64,000 bases of DNA, taken from assembly GCA_949295325.1 (NCBI GenBank), contig CASFKG010000002.1, positions 140,047-204,046 on the forward strand, given 5' to 3'. Shown here piece by piece: positions 1 through 9,116 of this stretch. Position 1 is the stretch's first letter. Each line of letters begins with the position of its first letter. Both the position numbers and the translations under genes were made by a program. Below the pieces are notes generated by a model, which saw only the letters and a list, made by a program, of their open reading frames with translations, made no database searches and was not told the DNA's origin. This DNA is from an uncultured bacterium. Lineage in GTDB: Bacteria > Bacillota_I > Bacilli_A > RFN20 > CAG-826.

Positions 1-382
1 CGGGCTCAACGCCCTTTTCGTCTTGCCTTATATCGCCATACCCCCGCGCATGCTCTTCGGCTATTTCTCCGGGCTACTTTTCGAGGGAATAGGGAAGCTC
101 GGGAAGGGGAAAGGGTGGCTCTATCCGCTTTCCTGCTTCCTGCTTACCTGCCTCCACACCGTTCTGGTCTTCGGCTTTTTGTTCCTTTTCGCCTACGAAG
201 ATGTAATATCGATGTTCGCGACCGGCTCGCTTGTCGGAACCGGCCTCTTCCTCGCCTTCGGCGTTCTCATACTGATAGGAATGCTGGGGGAAGGGACCTT
301 GGGCGCGGTCGTCGCCCCGTTGCTTAGCGGACTATTGAAGAAAGCCGTACCGGGCTACTACCGGCGGCTAAAAGGAGAATGA
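1..382 (+). CDS. ECF-transporter S component, C-terminal part (cut by window edge)
   Basis: The reading frame is open from the first bases to a TGA at 380-382, so the start lies outside the window. The visible ~126 residues are very hydrophobic with several membrane segments. Near the beginning they contain LPYIAIPPRMLFGYFSGLLF, a pattern typical of substrate-binding (S) subunits of energy-coupling-factor vitamin importers, whose first half is missing here. The protein would sit in the membrane and capture a small nutrient for a shared ECF ATPase module; the substrate cannot be told. Its stop is one base before pepV, whose ribosome binding site (371-377) lies inside this gene, so the two are co-transcribed. 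Confidence 0.6.
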   Translation, partial: GLNALFVLPYIAIPPRMLFGYFSGLLFEGIGKLGKGKGWLYPLSCFLLTCLHTVLVFGFLFLFAYEDVISMFATGSLVGTGLFLAFGVLILIGMLGEGTLGAVVAPLLSGLLKKAVPGYYRRLKGE

Positions 383-383
383 G

Positions 384-1739
384 ATGAACTACGTTAAACT
401 CGTCAAACCCTACAAGGAAGACGCGAGGCTTTCCTTGGCCCGGCTTTGCAGCATCGACTCGGTATACGATGCGGCCAGTGCCAAAAAGGGCGCGCCGTTC
501 GGGGAAGGGGTCAAGAAGGCCCTCGACTATGTCGCCGCCCTAGGGGAGGAATACGGCTTTAAAGTCGATAAGTGCGATGGCTACTGCACGGAGCTGAGCT
601 ACGGGGACAAAGGACCTTTAATCGGCATATACGCCCACGCCGACGTGGTGCCGGCCACCGGGGATTGGACGACCCCGCCCTTCGAGCCCGATATCCGCGG
701 CAAGAAGATGTTCGCCCGGGGCACGAGCGACGACAAGGGGCCGCTCATCGCCGCCCTTTACGGCGTGAAGGCCCTCAAGGACGCCGGGCTCATCCGCGGC
801 TTCCGCGTCCGCCTGGTCGTCGGCGGGAACGAGGAAAACGGCTCGGCCTGCCTTGCCTATTATTTCGGAAAGCTCAAGAAGGAAGAAGCCGACTATGCCT
901 TCACTCCCGATGCCGACTTCCCCCTCGTCTACGCCGAGAAAGGCACCTCCGGGGACTGCAAGGCCAGCAAGGAGATAGACTTATCTCCGATCACGAAGAT
1001 GAAGGGCGGGAGCGCCTTCAACGCCGTCTGCGACCGGCTCAGGGTCCATCTTCATAAGGACGATGGGTTCGAAAGCGCCCTGAAGGTCAAGGGCGTTTCC
1101 TTTCTAACCGGAAACGACGAGGACGGGGATTACATCGACTTCATCGGTCTTTCCGCCCACGGTTCCACCCCGGAAAAGGGCAAGAACGCGGCGCTTATCG
1201 CCTTCGAGGAACTGGGCAGCTACTACGGAATCGCCTTCCTTAGCCTCCTCGCCACTTTGCTCAAAGATCCTTCCGGACGGGGCTTCGGCGGCTACAGCGA
1301 TTCCCCGGAACTCGGCGAATCGACCTACAACTACGGCCTTTTCGATTACGACTCCAAAACGCTTACCTTCAGCATCGACCACCGTTACGGCGAAAGCGCC
1401 GACATGGAAAAGGACCTCGAAGCCTTTGCCGGCAAGACCACGATGGAAGTTACCCACGAAGGCGCCCAGAAGGTCCTGCTTTACAAAAAGGACAGCCCTC
1501 TCGTCAAGACACTCATGGGAGTCTATAGGCGCCTGACCGGCGACGTCTTCTCTAGGCCCATCGCCATGGGCGGGGGGACCTATGCCAAGGAAGCCGCCAA
1601 CTGCGTGGCTTTCGGCTCGGCATTCAAGGGTCACGAAGGGGACATCCATTCGCCCAACGAATACATTTATCTCAAGGACCTCTACCGCCAGATGGCCATC
1701 TACGCCGCCGCGGTTTACGCCCTGGGGAGGCTCTCTTGA
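384..1739 (+). CDS. pepV: M20-family dipeptidase, PepV type
   Basis: A 451-residue cytoplasmic zinc dipeptidase. Metal-binding signatures are in order: HADVV near residue 85, GTSDDKGP near 113-120 (bridging Asp), GNEENGS near 149-154 (general base and metal Glu), DADFP near 197, and the C-terminal HSPNEY histidine. Length and order match PepV/Sapep enzymes, which hydrolyse dipeptides released after oligopeptide uptake. The ATG is preceded by AAAGGAG. Its end overlaps trmB. A long antisense reading frame inside it is a composition artefact. Confidence 0.93.
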   Translation: MNYVKLVKPYKEDARLSLARLCSIDSVYDAASAKKGAPFGEGVKKALDYVAALGEEYGFKVDKCDGYCTELSYGDKGPLIGIYAHADVVPATGDWTTPPFEPDIRGKKMFARGTSDDKGPLIAALYGVKALKDAGLIRGFRVRLVVGGNEENGSACLAYYFGKLKKEEADYAFTPDADFPLVYAEKGTSGDCKASKEIDLSPITKMKGGSAFNAVCDRLRVHLHKDDGFESALKVKGVSFLTGNDEDGDYIDFIGLSAHGSTPEKGKNAALIAFEELGSYYGIAFLSLLATLLKDPSGRGFGGYSDSPELGESTYNYGLFDYDSKTLTFSIDHRYGESADMEKDLEAFAGKTTMEVTHEGAQKVLLYKKDSPLVKTLMGVYRRLTGDVFSRPIAMGGGTYAKEAANCVAFGSAFKGHEGDIHSPNEYIYLKDLYRQMAIYAAAVYALGRLS

Positions 1740-2353
1740 GGACCCGGCGGAAGAAGTGGGCCGATCCCTATCTCGAAAAGCATAGGGAATTCTGTCTCCC
1801 CCTAGAGGAGGCCGCCGCGGTTCTGGCCCGGGCCAAGAAGCCCCTGTATCTCGAAATCGGGGCGGGCAAGGGCGCCTTCATGCGCGGCATGATCGGTAAG
1901 ACCGGGGGTACGTACCTCTGCCTCGAGCGCGACCATACGGCCGCCGCCTCCCTCGCGAGGAGCTACATCGAGGAGGGGCTGGAGGGTGCCTATCTATTGG
2001 CCTACGACCTCGACGAATGCATCGAAGAACTCCCGAAGGACTCCTTTGCCCGGATATTCATGAATTTCCCCGATCCCTGGCCGAAGAGGCGCCACGCGAA
2101 AAGAAGGCTCTGCCACGGGCCCCGGCTCGAGGCGATCGCGGCGCTTCTTTCCCCCGGGGCGGAACTCGCGATCAAGACCGACAGCGACGTCTTCTACGAG
2201 TACGCCAAGGAACAGTTGCCGTCCAACCTGGCCATCGAGGAAGACATACCCGACTATGCCTTCGACGAGGCAACCGACGTCCAAAGCGAATACGAAAGGA
2301 AGAAACGCGAGGCCGGGGAAAGAATCCACCGGCTCCTTCTAAGGAGGATCTAA
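1736..2353 (+). CDS. trmB: tRNA (guanine-N7-)-methyltransferase
   Basis: A 205-residue SAM-dependent methylase that makes m7G46 in tRNA. Seen are the SAM-binding LEIGAGKGAF (residues ~39-48), the family signature NFPDPWPKRRHAKRR (~109-123), KTD, and the C-terminal substrate motif TDVQSEYERKKREAGE. The start is a TTG whose last two bases form part of the pepV stop (4-bp overlap), with GGGAGG at 1725-1730 ideally placed, so translation is coupled to pepV. In Bacillus trmB and ytpR also lie close together, which fits the next gene. Confidence 0.95.
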   Translation: MRTRRKKWADPYLEKHREFCLPLEEAAAVLARAKKPLYLEIGAGKGAFMRGMIGKTGGTYLCLERDHTAAASLARSYIEEGLEGAYLLAYDLDECIEELPKDSFARIFMNFPDPWPKRRHAKRRLCHGPRLEAIAALLSPGAELAIKTDSDVFYEYAKEQLPSNLAIEEDIPDYAFDEATDVQSEYERKKREAGERIHRLLLRRI

Positions 2354-2354
2354 C

Positions 2355-2825
2355 ATGGAAAAATACCGGATTTTCACTCCGGAATCCCTCAAGGGATGCC
2401 TGATCTGCGTGGTTAATCCCGATGTCGAACCCGACAGCGTGACGAGGAAGGGCAATCTCGCCATATTGAAAAAGGACGGCGCGGCGGTCGGCTATAACCT
2501 CTTCGGCTACGCAGGCGGCGCGCCGCTAGAGGCGCTAAACGCCGCGCTTTCGGAAGCCGGCGAAGAACCGCTTGCCCCGGAAGGCGATGCGGGTAGGACG
2601 ATAGAGGCGAAAGCGGTCGCCGTCTCCGAACATCCGCTCGATCCCTTTTTGTCGATCGTCGACCTCGACAACGGCAAAAGCGTCGTCACAAGCCTAGAGG
2701 GCATCGAGCCCGGAGATAGTCTAGAATACCTACCGGCCGGGGGAATCGCCCCGGACGGTGAAGCCTCGAAGGACGCCAAGGTCCGCAACGTCGCCTCATC
2801 CGGCATGGTTTTCAAGAAGGAATAG
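2355..2825 (+). CDS. YtpR-like protein with degenerate EMAP/tRNA-binding domain
   Basis: A 156-residue protein that aligns by eye with Bacillus YtpR. The N-terminal part has the GNLAILKKDGAAVGYNLFG segment (YtpR: a 'D..GYN.FN' region). The second part resembles the EMAP-type tRNA-binding fold, around SEHPLDPFLSIVDLDNG and ending in AKVRNVASSGMVFKKE, equivalent to 'A.LRGV.S.GM'. It is about 45 residues shorter than YtpR, and the usual HP.ADKL motif reads HPLDPFL, so RNA binding may be weak. It starts one base after trmB. The role of YtpR proteins is not established. Confidence 0.6.
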   Translation: MEKYRIFTPESLKGCLICVVNPDVEPDSVTRKGNLAILKKDGAAVGYNLFGYAGGAPLEALNAALSEAGEEPLAPEGDAGRTIEAKAVAVSEHPLDPFLSIVDLDNGKSVVTSLEGIEPGDSLEYLPAGGIAPDGEASKDAKVRNVASSGMVFKKE

Positions 2826-2827
2826 TT

Positions 2828-3931
2828 ATGGAAGAACTGGAAATCAAACTGAAGGAAGAAGGCAAAATAACTCGCCTTACCGACAAGACCTTTCGGCTGG
2901 ACGAGAGGATCGGCAAGGGCTATTTCAGCGCGAACTACTTCCTGCGCTCCCGCGAAATAGTCAGGAAGACCATGCCCGGGCACATCGTGACCGAGCAGTG
3001 GTTCCAAAGAAACGACCATGCCATCGCCTGCGGCATCGACGAATCGATCGCGATTCTCCAGAAGTTCGCCGACCGCCCGCAGGACCTGGAAGTCCTGGCC
3101 CTCGAAGACGGCGACGTGATCAGGGCCGGGGAACCGGTGCTCAAGGTCCGCGGAAGGTACGAGGACTTCGGGTACCTCGAATCGATAATCGACGGGATAT
3201 TGACCCGCCGTTCCAGCGTGGCCACCAACGTCGGGGAAGTGGTCCGTGCCCTCCGGGGGACCGACTGCTTTTCCATGGCCGACCGGCAGGACGATTATTT
3301 GACCCAGCCCGGCGACGGCTACGCCACCTACGTGGCCGGAATAAGGAAGTTCTCGACGGATGCCCAGGGCGCCTGGGTCGGCGTCAAGGGGATGGGCACC
3401 ATGCCGCACGCCCTCATCGAGATGTGCCACGGGGACGTGGTCAAGGCCTGCCTGCTCTACCACGAGTGCTACAAGGACGCCCCGGTGGTCGCCCTCATCG
3501 ACTACCACAACAACGTCGTCCGCGATTCCGTCGATGCCTTCCTTAGGCTTAACGGCCTGCTCAGCGGGGTCCGCGTCGACACCTCCAAGGCCCTTGTCGA
3601 CCACTACTTCGATGGCAAGGACACCTCGTCCTTCGATCCCCACGGGGTCTGCAAGGAACTCATCTTCGCCCTGCGCGAGGCCTTGGACCAAGCCGGCGGC
3701 AGCAAGGTCAAGATCACCGTCTCGAGCGGCTTCACCGCGAAAAAGATCGAGGAATGGACGAGGATAGGCGTGCCCGTGGATACCTACGGGGTCGGTACCT
3801 CGCTTATCGCCAACGACACCCTCGGCTATACCGGGGACCTGGTCGCCATCGACGGGACGCCCGAAGCCAAGGAAGGGCGCCGGGAAATAGACAATCCGAA
3901 GCTCAAGCCGGTGAAACTGCTTCCTCGCTGA
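2828..3931 (+). CDS. pncB: nicotinate phosphoribosyltransferase
   Basis: A 367-residue enzyme joining nicotinate to PRPP to give nicotinate mononucleotide in the Preiss-Handler route to NAD. Family landmarks include the early YFSANYFLRSREIV segment, the central STDAQGAWVGVKGMGTMPHA stretch with the catalytic-region histidine, RVDTSKALVD, and SSGFTAKKIEEW followed by VDTYGVGTSL in the phosphate-binding part. The length fits the short bacterial class. The start follows AAGGAA and is 2 bp after the YtpR-like gene, closing a five-gene run. A nicotinamidase that supplies its substrate is encoded at 15774. Confidence 0.92.
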   Translation: MEELEIKLKEEGKITRLTDKTFRLDERIGKGYFSANYFLRSREIVRKTMPGHIVTEQWFQRNDHAIACGIDESIAILQKFADRPQDLEVLALEDGDVIRAGEPVLKVRGRYEDFGYLESIIDGILTRRSSVATNVGEVVRALRGTDCFSMADRQDDYLTQPGDGYATYVAGIRKFSTDAQGAWVGVKGMGTMPHALIEMCHGDVVKACLLYHECYKDAPVVALIDYHNNVVRDSVDAFLRLNGLLSGVRVDTSKALVDHYFDGKDTSSFDPHGVCKELIFALREALDQAGGSKVKITVSSGFTAKKIEEWTRIGVPVDTYGVGTSLIANDTLGYTGDLVAIDGTPEAKEGRREIDNPKLKPVKLLPR

Positions 3932-3957
3932 TAGTTTTTACATTTCGTTTTCCCTAG

Positions 3958-3983
3958 CAATATCCGAAGGAATTTGGATATTG
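3958..3983 (+). terminator. Inverted repeat after pncB, possible weak terminator
   Basis: CAATATCC and GGATATTG form a perfect 8-bp stem around a 10-nt loop. Only TTG follows, so the U-tract is poor. It lies between the pncB stop and the lacI promoter and could end the upstream operon or act as a regulatory palindrome. Confidence 0.4.
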
Positions 3984-3984
3984 T

Positions 3985-4023
3985 TTGAAACCATCTTGAA
4001 AATTTTTCAAAATGTTTTATATT
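3985..4023 (+). promoter_or_regulatory. lacI-family gene promoter with overlapping operator candidates
   Basis: The -35 TTGAAA (3996-4001) and -10 TATATT (4018-4023) are 16 bp apart. The -35 lies in a perfect palindrome TTGAAAATTTTTCAA (3996-4010). Just upstream is TTGAAACCAT (3985-3994), a 10-mer that recurs on the opposite strand at the glgB promoter. Autorepression by the adjacent LacI-type protein is likely. Confidence 0.7.
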
Positions 4024-4043
4024 GCCTGTGGAGGCTATCCTAA

Positions 4044-5042
4044 ATGGACAACATCAAAGACAGGGTAACCATATATCAGGTCGCGCAGGCCGCGGGCGTG
4101 TCGCTTGCCACGGTCAGCCGCGTCATCAACAAGCAGGGCAACGTCACCGCGGCGACCCGCGAAAAGGTCGAGCGTACCATCGAGAAACTGGGCTACAAGC
4201 CCTCGGGGCTGGCCCAGGCGCTGGCCACCAACCGCACGACCAACATCGGAATCGTCATCCCGAGCGCGAATTACGTATATATATCCAACTTCCTAAACGG
4301 CATAACCGACGTCGCCAAGGAAAAGGGCTTTTCCCTGACCCTCTTCGCCACCTCGCATAGCCGGGAAGAAGCCATATCCGTCATAGAAAAGGTCATTACC
4401 ACCCACGTGGACGGAGCCGTCATCTTCGACGACGAACTCGACGTCGACGACATCATCAAGATCAATTCCTACAGCGTCCCGACCATCGTCATAAACAACA
4501 AGGTACAGGGGGAAAGGGTCGGCTGCGTGACGCTGAACTACGAGGCCGCCCTCAAACAGCTCATCGAGGAGTACTACGAAAAAGGCGGGAAGAAGGAAAT
4601 GGCCTTCGTCCACGTCCATAACGCCGGCCGTTTGCTAAGCCGCAACGAAAAGGCCTTCCTCGAAACCCACCAGAAGCTCGGACGCCTCTACAAGGTCATA
4701 AACTGCGATGATTCCTATTCCCATACCTACAGCGACTTCCGGGAGTATTTCCGGAAAAACGGGTCGGGGTACTTCGTGGCCTACCGCGATTCCATCGCCG
4801 CCGCCATCGAAAACGCGGCCACCGACTCGGGCCTCCGGGTGCCGGAGGACGTCGAGGTCTTCTCGCTGGTGGGGACCAAATACGCCAAGATCGTCCGCCC
4901 GACGCTTTCGAGTTTCATCATCGACATGTCGGAAGTGGGCAAGCGCGCGATGTACATGCTGATCGATCTCATTAACCGCGAACTGACCGACAAATCCTAT
5001 CGGTTCGACGCCAGTTTGGAAAAACGCGATTCGACGCTTTGA
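4044..5042 (+). CDS. LacI/GalR-family transcriptional regulator
   Basis: A 332-residue repressor with an N-terminal helix-turn-helix and hinge (TIYQVAQAAGVSLATVSRVIN, then PSGLAQALATNRTTNIGIVIP, residues ~9-75) and a periplasmic-binding-like sugar-sensing domain to the end. GGAGG at 4030-4034 is 9 nt from the ATG. The inferred transcript start lies just before it, so the leader is only ~14 nt. It is monocistronic, with its own promoter and terminator. The effector is unknown. Operator-like sequences shared with the glgB promoter suggest control of glycogen metabolism; this is inference. A CcpA role is possible, but no HPr-contact signature was recognised. Confidence 0.9.
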   Translation: MDNIKDRVTIYQVAQAAGVSLATVSRVINKQGNVTAATREKVERTIEKLGYKPSGLAQALATNRTTNIGIVIPSANYVYISNFLNGITDVAKEKGFSLTLFATSHSREEAISVIEKVITTHVDGAVIFDDELDVDDIIKINSYSVPTIVINNKVQGERVGCVTLNYEAALKQLIEEYYEKGGKKEMAFVHVHNAGRLLSRNEKAFLETHQKLGRLYKVINCDDSYSHTYSDFREYFRKNGSGYFVAYRDSIAAAIENAATDSGLRVPEDVEVFSLVGTKYAKIVRPTLSSFIIDMSEVGKRAMYMLIDLINRELTDKSYRFDASLEKRDSTL

Positions 5043-5052
5043 GGGGCTTGCG

Positions 5053-5077
5053 GGGGAGCGGGTTCGCTCCCCTTTTT
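5053..5077 (+). terminator. Rho-independent terminator after the LacI-family gene
   Basis: GGGGAGCG / CGCTCCCC stem with a GGTT loop and TTTTT. Confidence 0.93.
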
Positions 5078-5092
5078 CCTTTGTCGCGGAAA

Positions 5093-5134
5093 ATAGCACT
5101 CGGGTGTTGACAGTGCCAAAACCACGGCTAATAT
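5093..5134 (+). promoter_or_regulatory. groES-groEL promoter with CIRCE-like HrcA operator
   Basis: TTGACA (5107-5112), 16-bp spacer, TAATAT (5129-5134): a strong SigA-type promoter. Overlapping the -35 is ATAGCACTC (5093-5101), exactly 9 bp, then CAGTGCCAA (5111-5119). This matches the CIRCE layout TTAGCACTC-N9-GAGTGCTAA with a degenerate right arm. HrcA control is expected; hrcA is not in this window. Confidence 0.85.
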
Positions 5135-5140
5135 ATTGCT

Positions 5141-5156
5141 CGGGTAAACTTACCCG
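5141..5156 (+). repeat. 16-bp palindrome at the groES transcript start
   Basis: CGGGTAA-AC-TTACCCG is a perfect inverted repeat starting 6 bp after the -10 box, at the expected +1. It could be a second operator beside CIRCE or a 5'-end hairpin of the mRNA. No T-run follows. Confidence 0.6.
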
Positions 5157-5180
5157 TTTGCAAGGAGCACAAAACACAAA

Positions 5181-5462
5181 ATGCTAAAACCTCTTAACGA
5201 TTACCTCGTGCTGGAAAAGGCCAGCGGCGAGAAGAAGGTCGGTTCGATCATCCTTACTTCCGAAAAGAAGGTCGCCAATGTTGGGACCGTCGTTGCCCTA
5301 GGCAGCGGCCGCAAGGACGAAAAGGGGAACCTCCATCCCATCGAAGGCCTCAAGGCCGGCGACAAGGTCGTCTACCGCGAATACAGCGGTACCGACTACG
5401 AGGATGGCGAAAAGAAGTACCTTCTCATAAAGGCCGAGGACGTCTTGGCCGTCATCGAATAA
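5181..5462 (+). CDS. groES: co-chaperonin GroES
   Basis: A 93-residue 10-kDa chaperonin lid that caps the GroEL folding chamber in the cytoplasm. The N-terminal LKPLNDYLVLEK, the mobile-loop region GSIILTSEKK, GTVVALGSG and the C-terminal YLLIKAEDVLAVIE are all in family order and length. AAGGAG at 5162-5167 lies 13 nt before the ATG, slightly far. It is co-transcribed with groEL, 12 bp downstream, from the CIRCE-like promoter. Confidence 0.98.
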   Translation: MLKPLNDYLVLEKASGEKKVGSIILTSEKKVANVGTVVALGSGRKDEKGNLHPIEGLKAGDKVVYREYSGTDYEDGEKKYLLIKAEDVLAVIE

Positions 5463-7091
<1,629 letters not shown>

Positions 7092-7105
7092 TAAAATCCC
7101 AGAAG

Positions 7106-7129
7106 AGAGGGGCTCCGGCCCCTCTTTTT
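7106..7129 (+). terminator. Rho-independent terminator of groES-groEL
   Basis: AGAGGGGC / GCCCCTCT stem, TCCG loop, then TTTT. Confidence 0.95.
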
Positions 7130-7139
7130 CGTTCAAGTA

Positions 7140-7148
7140 TGCTAAGAT
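7140..7148 (+). promoter_or_regulatory. Extended -10 element of tyrS, implying a near-leaderless mRNA
   Basis: TGC-TAAGAT (7140-7148) is a TGn-extended -10 ending 9 nt before the tyrS ATG. The predicted transcript start lies 2-3 nt before the ATG, and there is no ribosome binding site in the gap. No good -35 was seen; it would fall in the groEL terminator. Confidence 0.5.
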
Positions 7149-7157
7149 TCACCGCGT

Positions 7158-8408
7158 ATGGAAAATATCCTCGAAGACCTCCGCTACCGCGGACTTATCG
7201 CCCAATATAGCGACGAAGAAAAAATAAAAGAAATCCTCTCTAGGCCCGCGACCCTCTATTGCGGGTTCGATCCTTCCGCCTCCTCCATGCACCTAGGGAA
7301 TTTCGTGATGATTTCCCTGCTCATGCGCTTCCAGAGGGCGGGACACCGCATCATCGCGGTGGTCGGCGGGGCGACCGGCATGATCGGCGACCCGAGCGGC
7401 AAAAGCAAGGAAAGGAACCTCCAGGGCGAAGAGGCGCTGCGCGCCAACACGGCGGCCATCAAGACCCAGCTCGAGCGGTTCCTCGACCTAAGCGACCCCG
7501 AGAAGGGCATGGTCCTCAACAACTACGACTGGCTCGGTAACATGAAGACCATCGACTTCCTGCGCGACTACGGCAAGTTCTTCCCGATCAACTACATGCT
7601 GAGCAAGGAAATAGTCTCCTCGCGTCTGGAGTCCGGAATATCCTTCACCGAGTTCGCCTACCAGATTCTCCAGTCCATCGACTTCTACCATCTGCTCCAT
7701 GCCTACGGATGCCGGATCCAACTAGGCGGAAACGACCAATGGGGTAACCTCACTTCCGGACTCGAACTGATCCGCAAACTCGACGGCGACGGGGAAGTCG
7801 CCGGCGCCCTTACGGCCCACCTCATCACCCGGGCCGACGGCAAGAAATTCGGAAAGTCCGAGGACGGCGCCCTGTTCCTCGACCCGAAGCTCACTTCGCC
7901 CTACAAACTCTACCAGTACCTCGTCAATACCGGCGACGAGGATGCGGTGAAATACCTCAAGGTCTTCACTTTCCTTAGCCGTGACGAAATCGAGGATATA
8001 GCGGTCCGGCACCGGGACAACCCGGGGGCCAGGATTGCCCAGAAGCGCCTTGCCGAGGAAGTTACCCGGTTGATACACGGGGAAGAAGGCCTATCAAGCG
8101 CCGTGAAGACGACCGAAGCCTTCTTTTCCGGGAACGTCGCTTCCCTTAGCGAAGGCGAGATCGAGGACGTCCTCGGGCACCTCAGGAAGAAGATAACGGC
8201 AGGGGAAGACATACTTTCCGTGATGACGGACGTCGGAGCGGCCTCTAGCAAGACCGAAGCCAGGACGCTGCTGAAGCAGAACAGCATTTCCCTCAACGGC
8301 CGGAAAATCAACGATGCCGCCTTGAAGGTAGGCCCCGAAAACGCCTTGTACGGACGCTTCGTCGTGATCCGCCGCGGAAAGAAGAACTACTACCTAGGCG
8401 AGTTCTAA
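7158..8408 (+). CDS. tyrS: tyrosyl-tRNA synthetase
   Basis: A 416-residue class I synthetase charging tRNA-Tyr. Seen are CGFDPSASSMHLGN (HIGH-like motif, residues ~35-48), the tyrosine-site region FLRDYGKFF and LGGNDQWGN, then KFGKSEDG (KMSKS-equivalent KFGKS, ~230-237), and a C-terminal S4 RNA-binding domain with ASSKTEARTLLKQNSISLNG. No Shine-Dalgarno precedes the ATG, which lies just below a -10 box. No T-box leader is present. Its tail overlaps the convergent XRE gene by 4 bp. rpsD nearby is a conserved neighbour in Bacilli. Confidence 0.97.
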   Translation: MENILEDLRYRGLIAQYSDEEKIKEILSRPATLYCGFDPSASSMHLGNFVMISLLMRFQRAGHRIIAVVGGATGMIGDPSGKSKERNLQGEEALRANTAAIKTQLERFLDLSDPEKGMVLNNYDWLGNMKTIDFLRDYGKFFPINYMLSKEIVSSRLESGISFTEFAYQILQSIDFYHLLHAYGCRIQLGGNDQWGNLTSGLELIRKLDGDGEVAGALTAHLITRADGKKFGKSEDGALFLDPKLTSPYKLYQYLVNTGDEDAVKYLKVFTFLSRDEIEDIAVRHRDNPGARIAQKRLAEEVTRLIHGEEGLSSAVKTTEAFFSGNVASLSEGEIEDVLGHLRKKITAGEDILSVMTDVGAASSKTEARTLLKQNSISLNGRKINDAALKVGPENALYGRFVVIRRGKKNYYLGEF

Positions 8409-8995
8409 TGGAACTTCGTGTATAGGAAGATTATGACCTGGAGGGGGATGCCGGCGACGAATATGTACCAAAGGTTCAAATCCAGGAAATTGAGGTAGAA
8501 GGACAACAGGGCCGTCCAGAGCAGGAGGCTCGCGATGGCCAGGAAGGCCGCGTTTTGGTGCCCCATGTACTTGTTGAGCATAAGCAATAGCGGCAATAGC
8601 GAGACCGGAACGGCATAGACGAAGCTCACCCAGGCGATTCCGTTTCCCTGCATGGTAAGCGCGCCGTATATGATGGCGGCGATGCTCCAGACGAAGCAGA
8701 ACAGCATGGCGGCCGTGATTCCCCAGTTGGCTTTCCTGCGCAGATCTCGGCTTAGGGCCTGGGCCTCCGTTTCGCTATGCGGAGATAGTAGGTAATCGAC
8801 GCTTACGCCGTAGAATTCGGCTAGTTCCTTCATTATTTCGACGCGGGGAAGAGAAGCACCGCGTTCCCATTTCGATACCGATTTGTCGCTATAACGTAGT
8901 TTTTCGCTCAGTTCCTGCTGGGTAAGCCCCCTCGATTTCCTTAGGGCAACCAGGTTGGCGGCGACCGTTTTGGAAAGCAATTCGACGTTTTGCAT
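8405..8995 (-). CDS. XRE-family regulator with C-terminal membrane domain
   Basis: A 196-residue protein. Residues ~10-70 form a Cro/CI helix-turn-helix (LVALRKSRGLTQQELSEKL, then YSDKSVSKWERGASLP). Residues ~90-196 hold four predicted membrane helices, so the DNA-binding domain would be tethered to the inner membrane face. Proteins of this shape occur in Bacillota, usually beside exporters or cell-envelope genes. The start codon sits exactly 6 nt after a TAGAAT -10 box with no SD, so the mRNA is probably leaderless. It is divergent from the lipoprotein gene across repeated TAGAGA operators, so autoregulation and control of the lipoprotein are likely. Confidence 0.85.
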   Translation of the reverse strand: MQNVELLSKTVAANLVALRKSRGLTQQELSEKLRYSDKSVSKWERGASLPRVEIMKELAEFYGVSVDYLLSPHSETEAQALSRDLRRKANWGITAAMLFCFVWSIAAIIYGALTMQGNGIAWVSFVYAVPVSLLPLLLMLNKYMGHQNAAFLAIASLLLWTALLSFYLNFLDLNLWYIFVAGIPLQVIIFLYTKFH

Positions 8996-9001
8996 GACCG
9001 A

Positions 9002-9072
9002 ATTCTACTATGGGTAGAGAGAAAAGGCCATTTCTCTATTATGTAGAGACATTCTACCGGATGAAGTAGAGA
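9002..9072. promoter_or_regulatory. Intergenic operator array between XRE gene and lipoprotein gene
   Basis: Two inverted repeats with 5-bp spacers stand side by side: TTCTAC-TATGG-GTAGAG (9003-9019) and TCTCTA-TTATG-TAGAGA (9033-9049). Further half-sites are TTCTAC (9052-9057) and TAGAGA (9067-9072). The first overlaps the -10 (ATTCTA on this strand, 9002-9007) of the XRE gene. The set looks like multiple binding sites of the XRE protein. Confidence 0.7.
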
Positions 9073-9116
9073 AGTATCGTGCCTTTGCCCGGTCGCTTTT
9101 CTAGAGTAGGGCCGCT

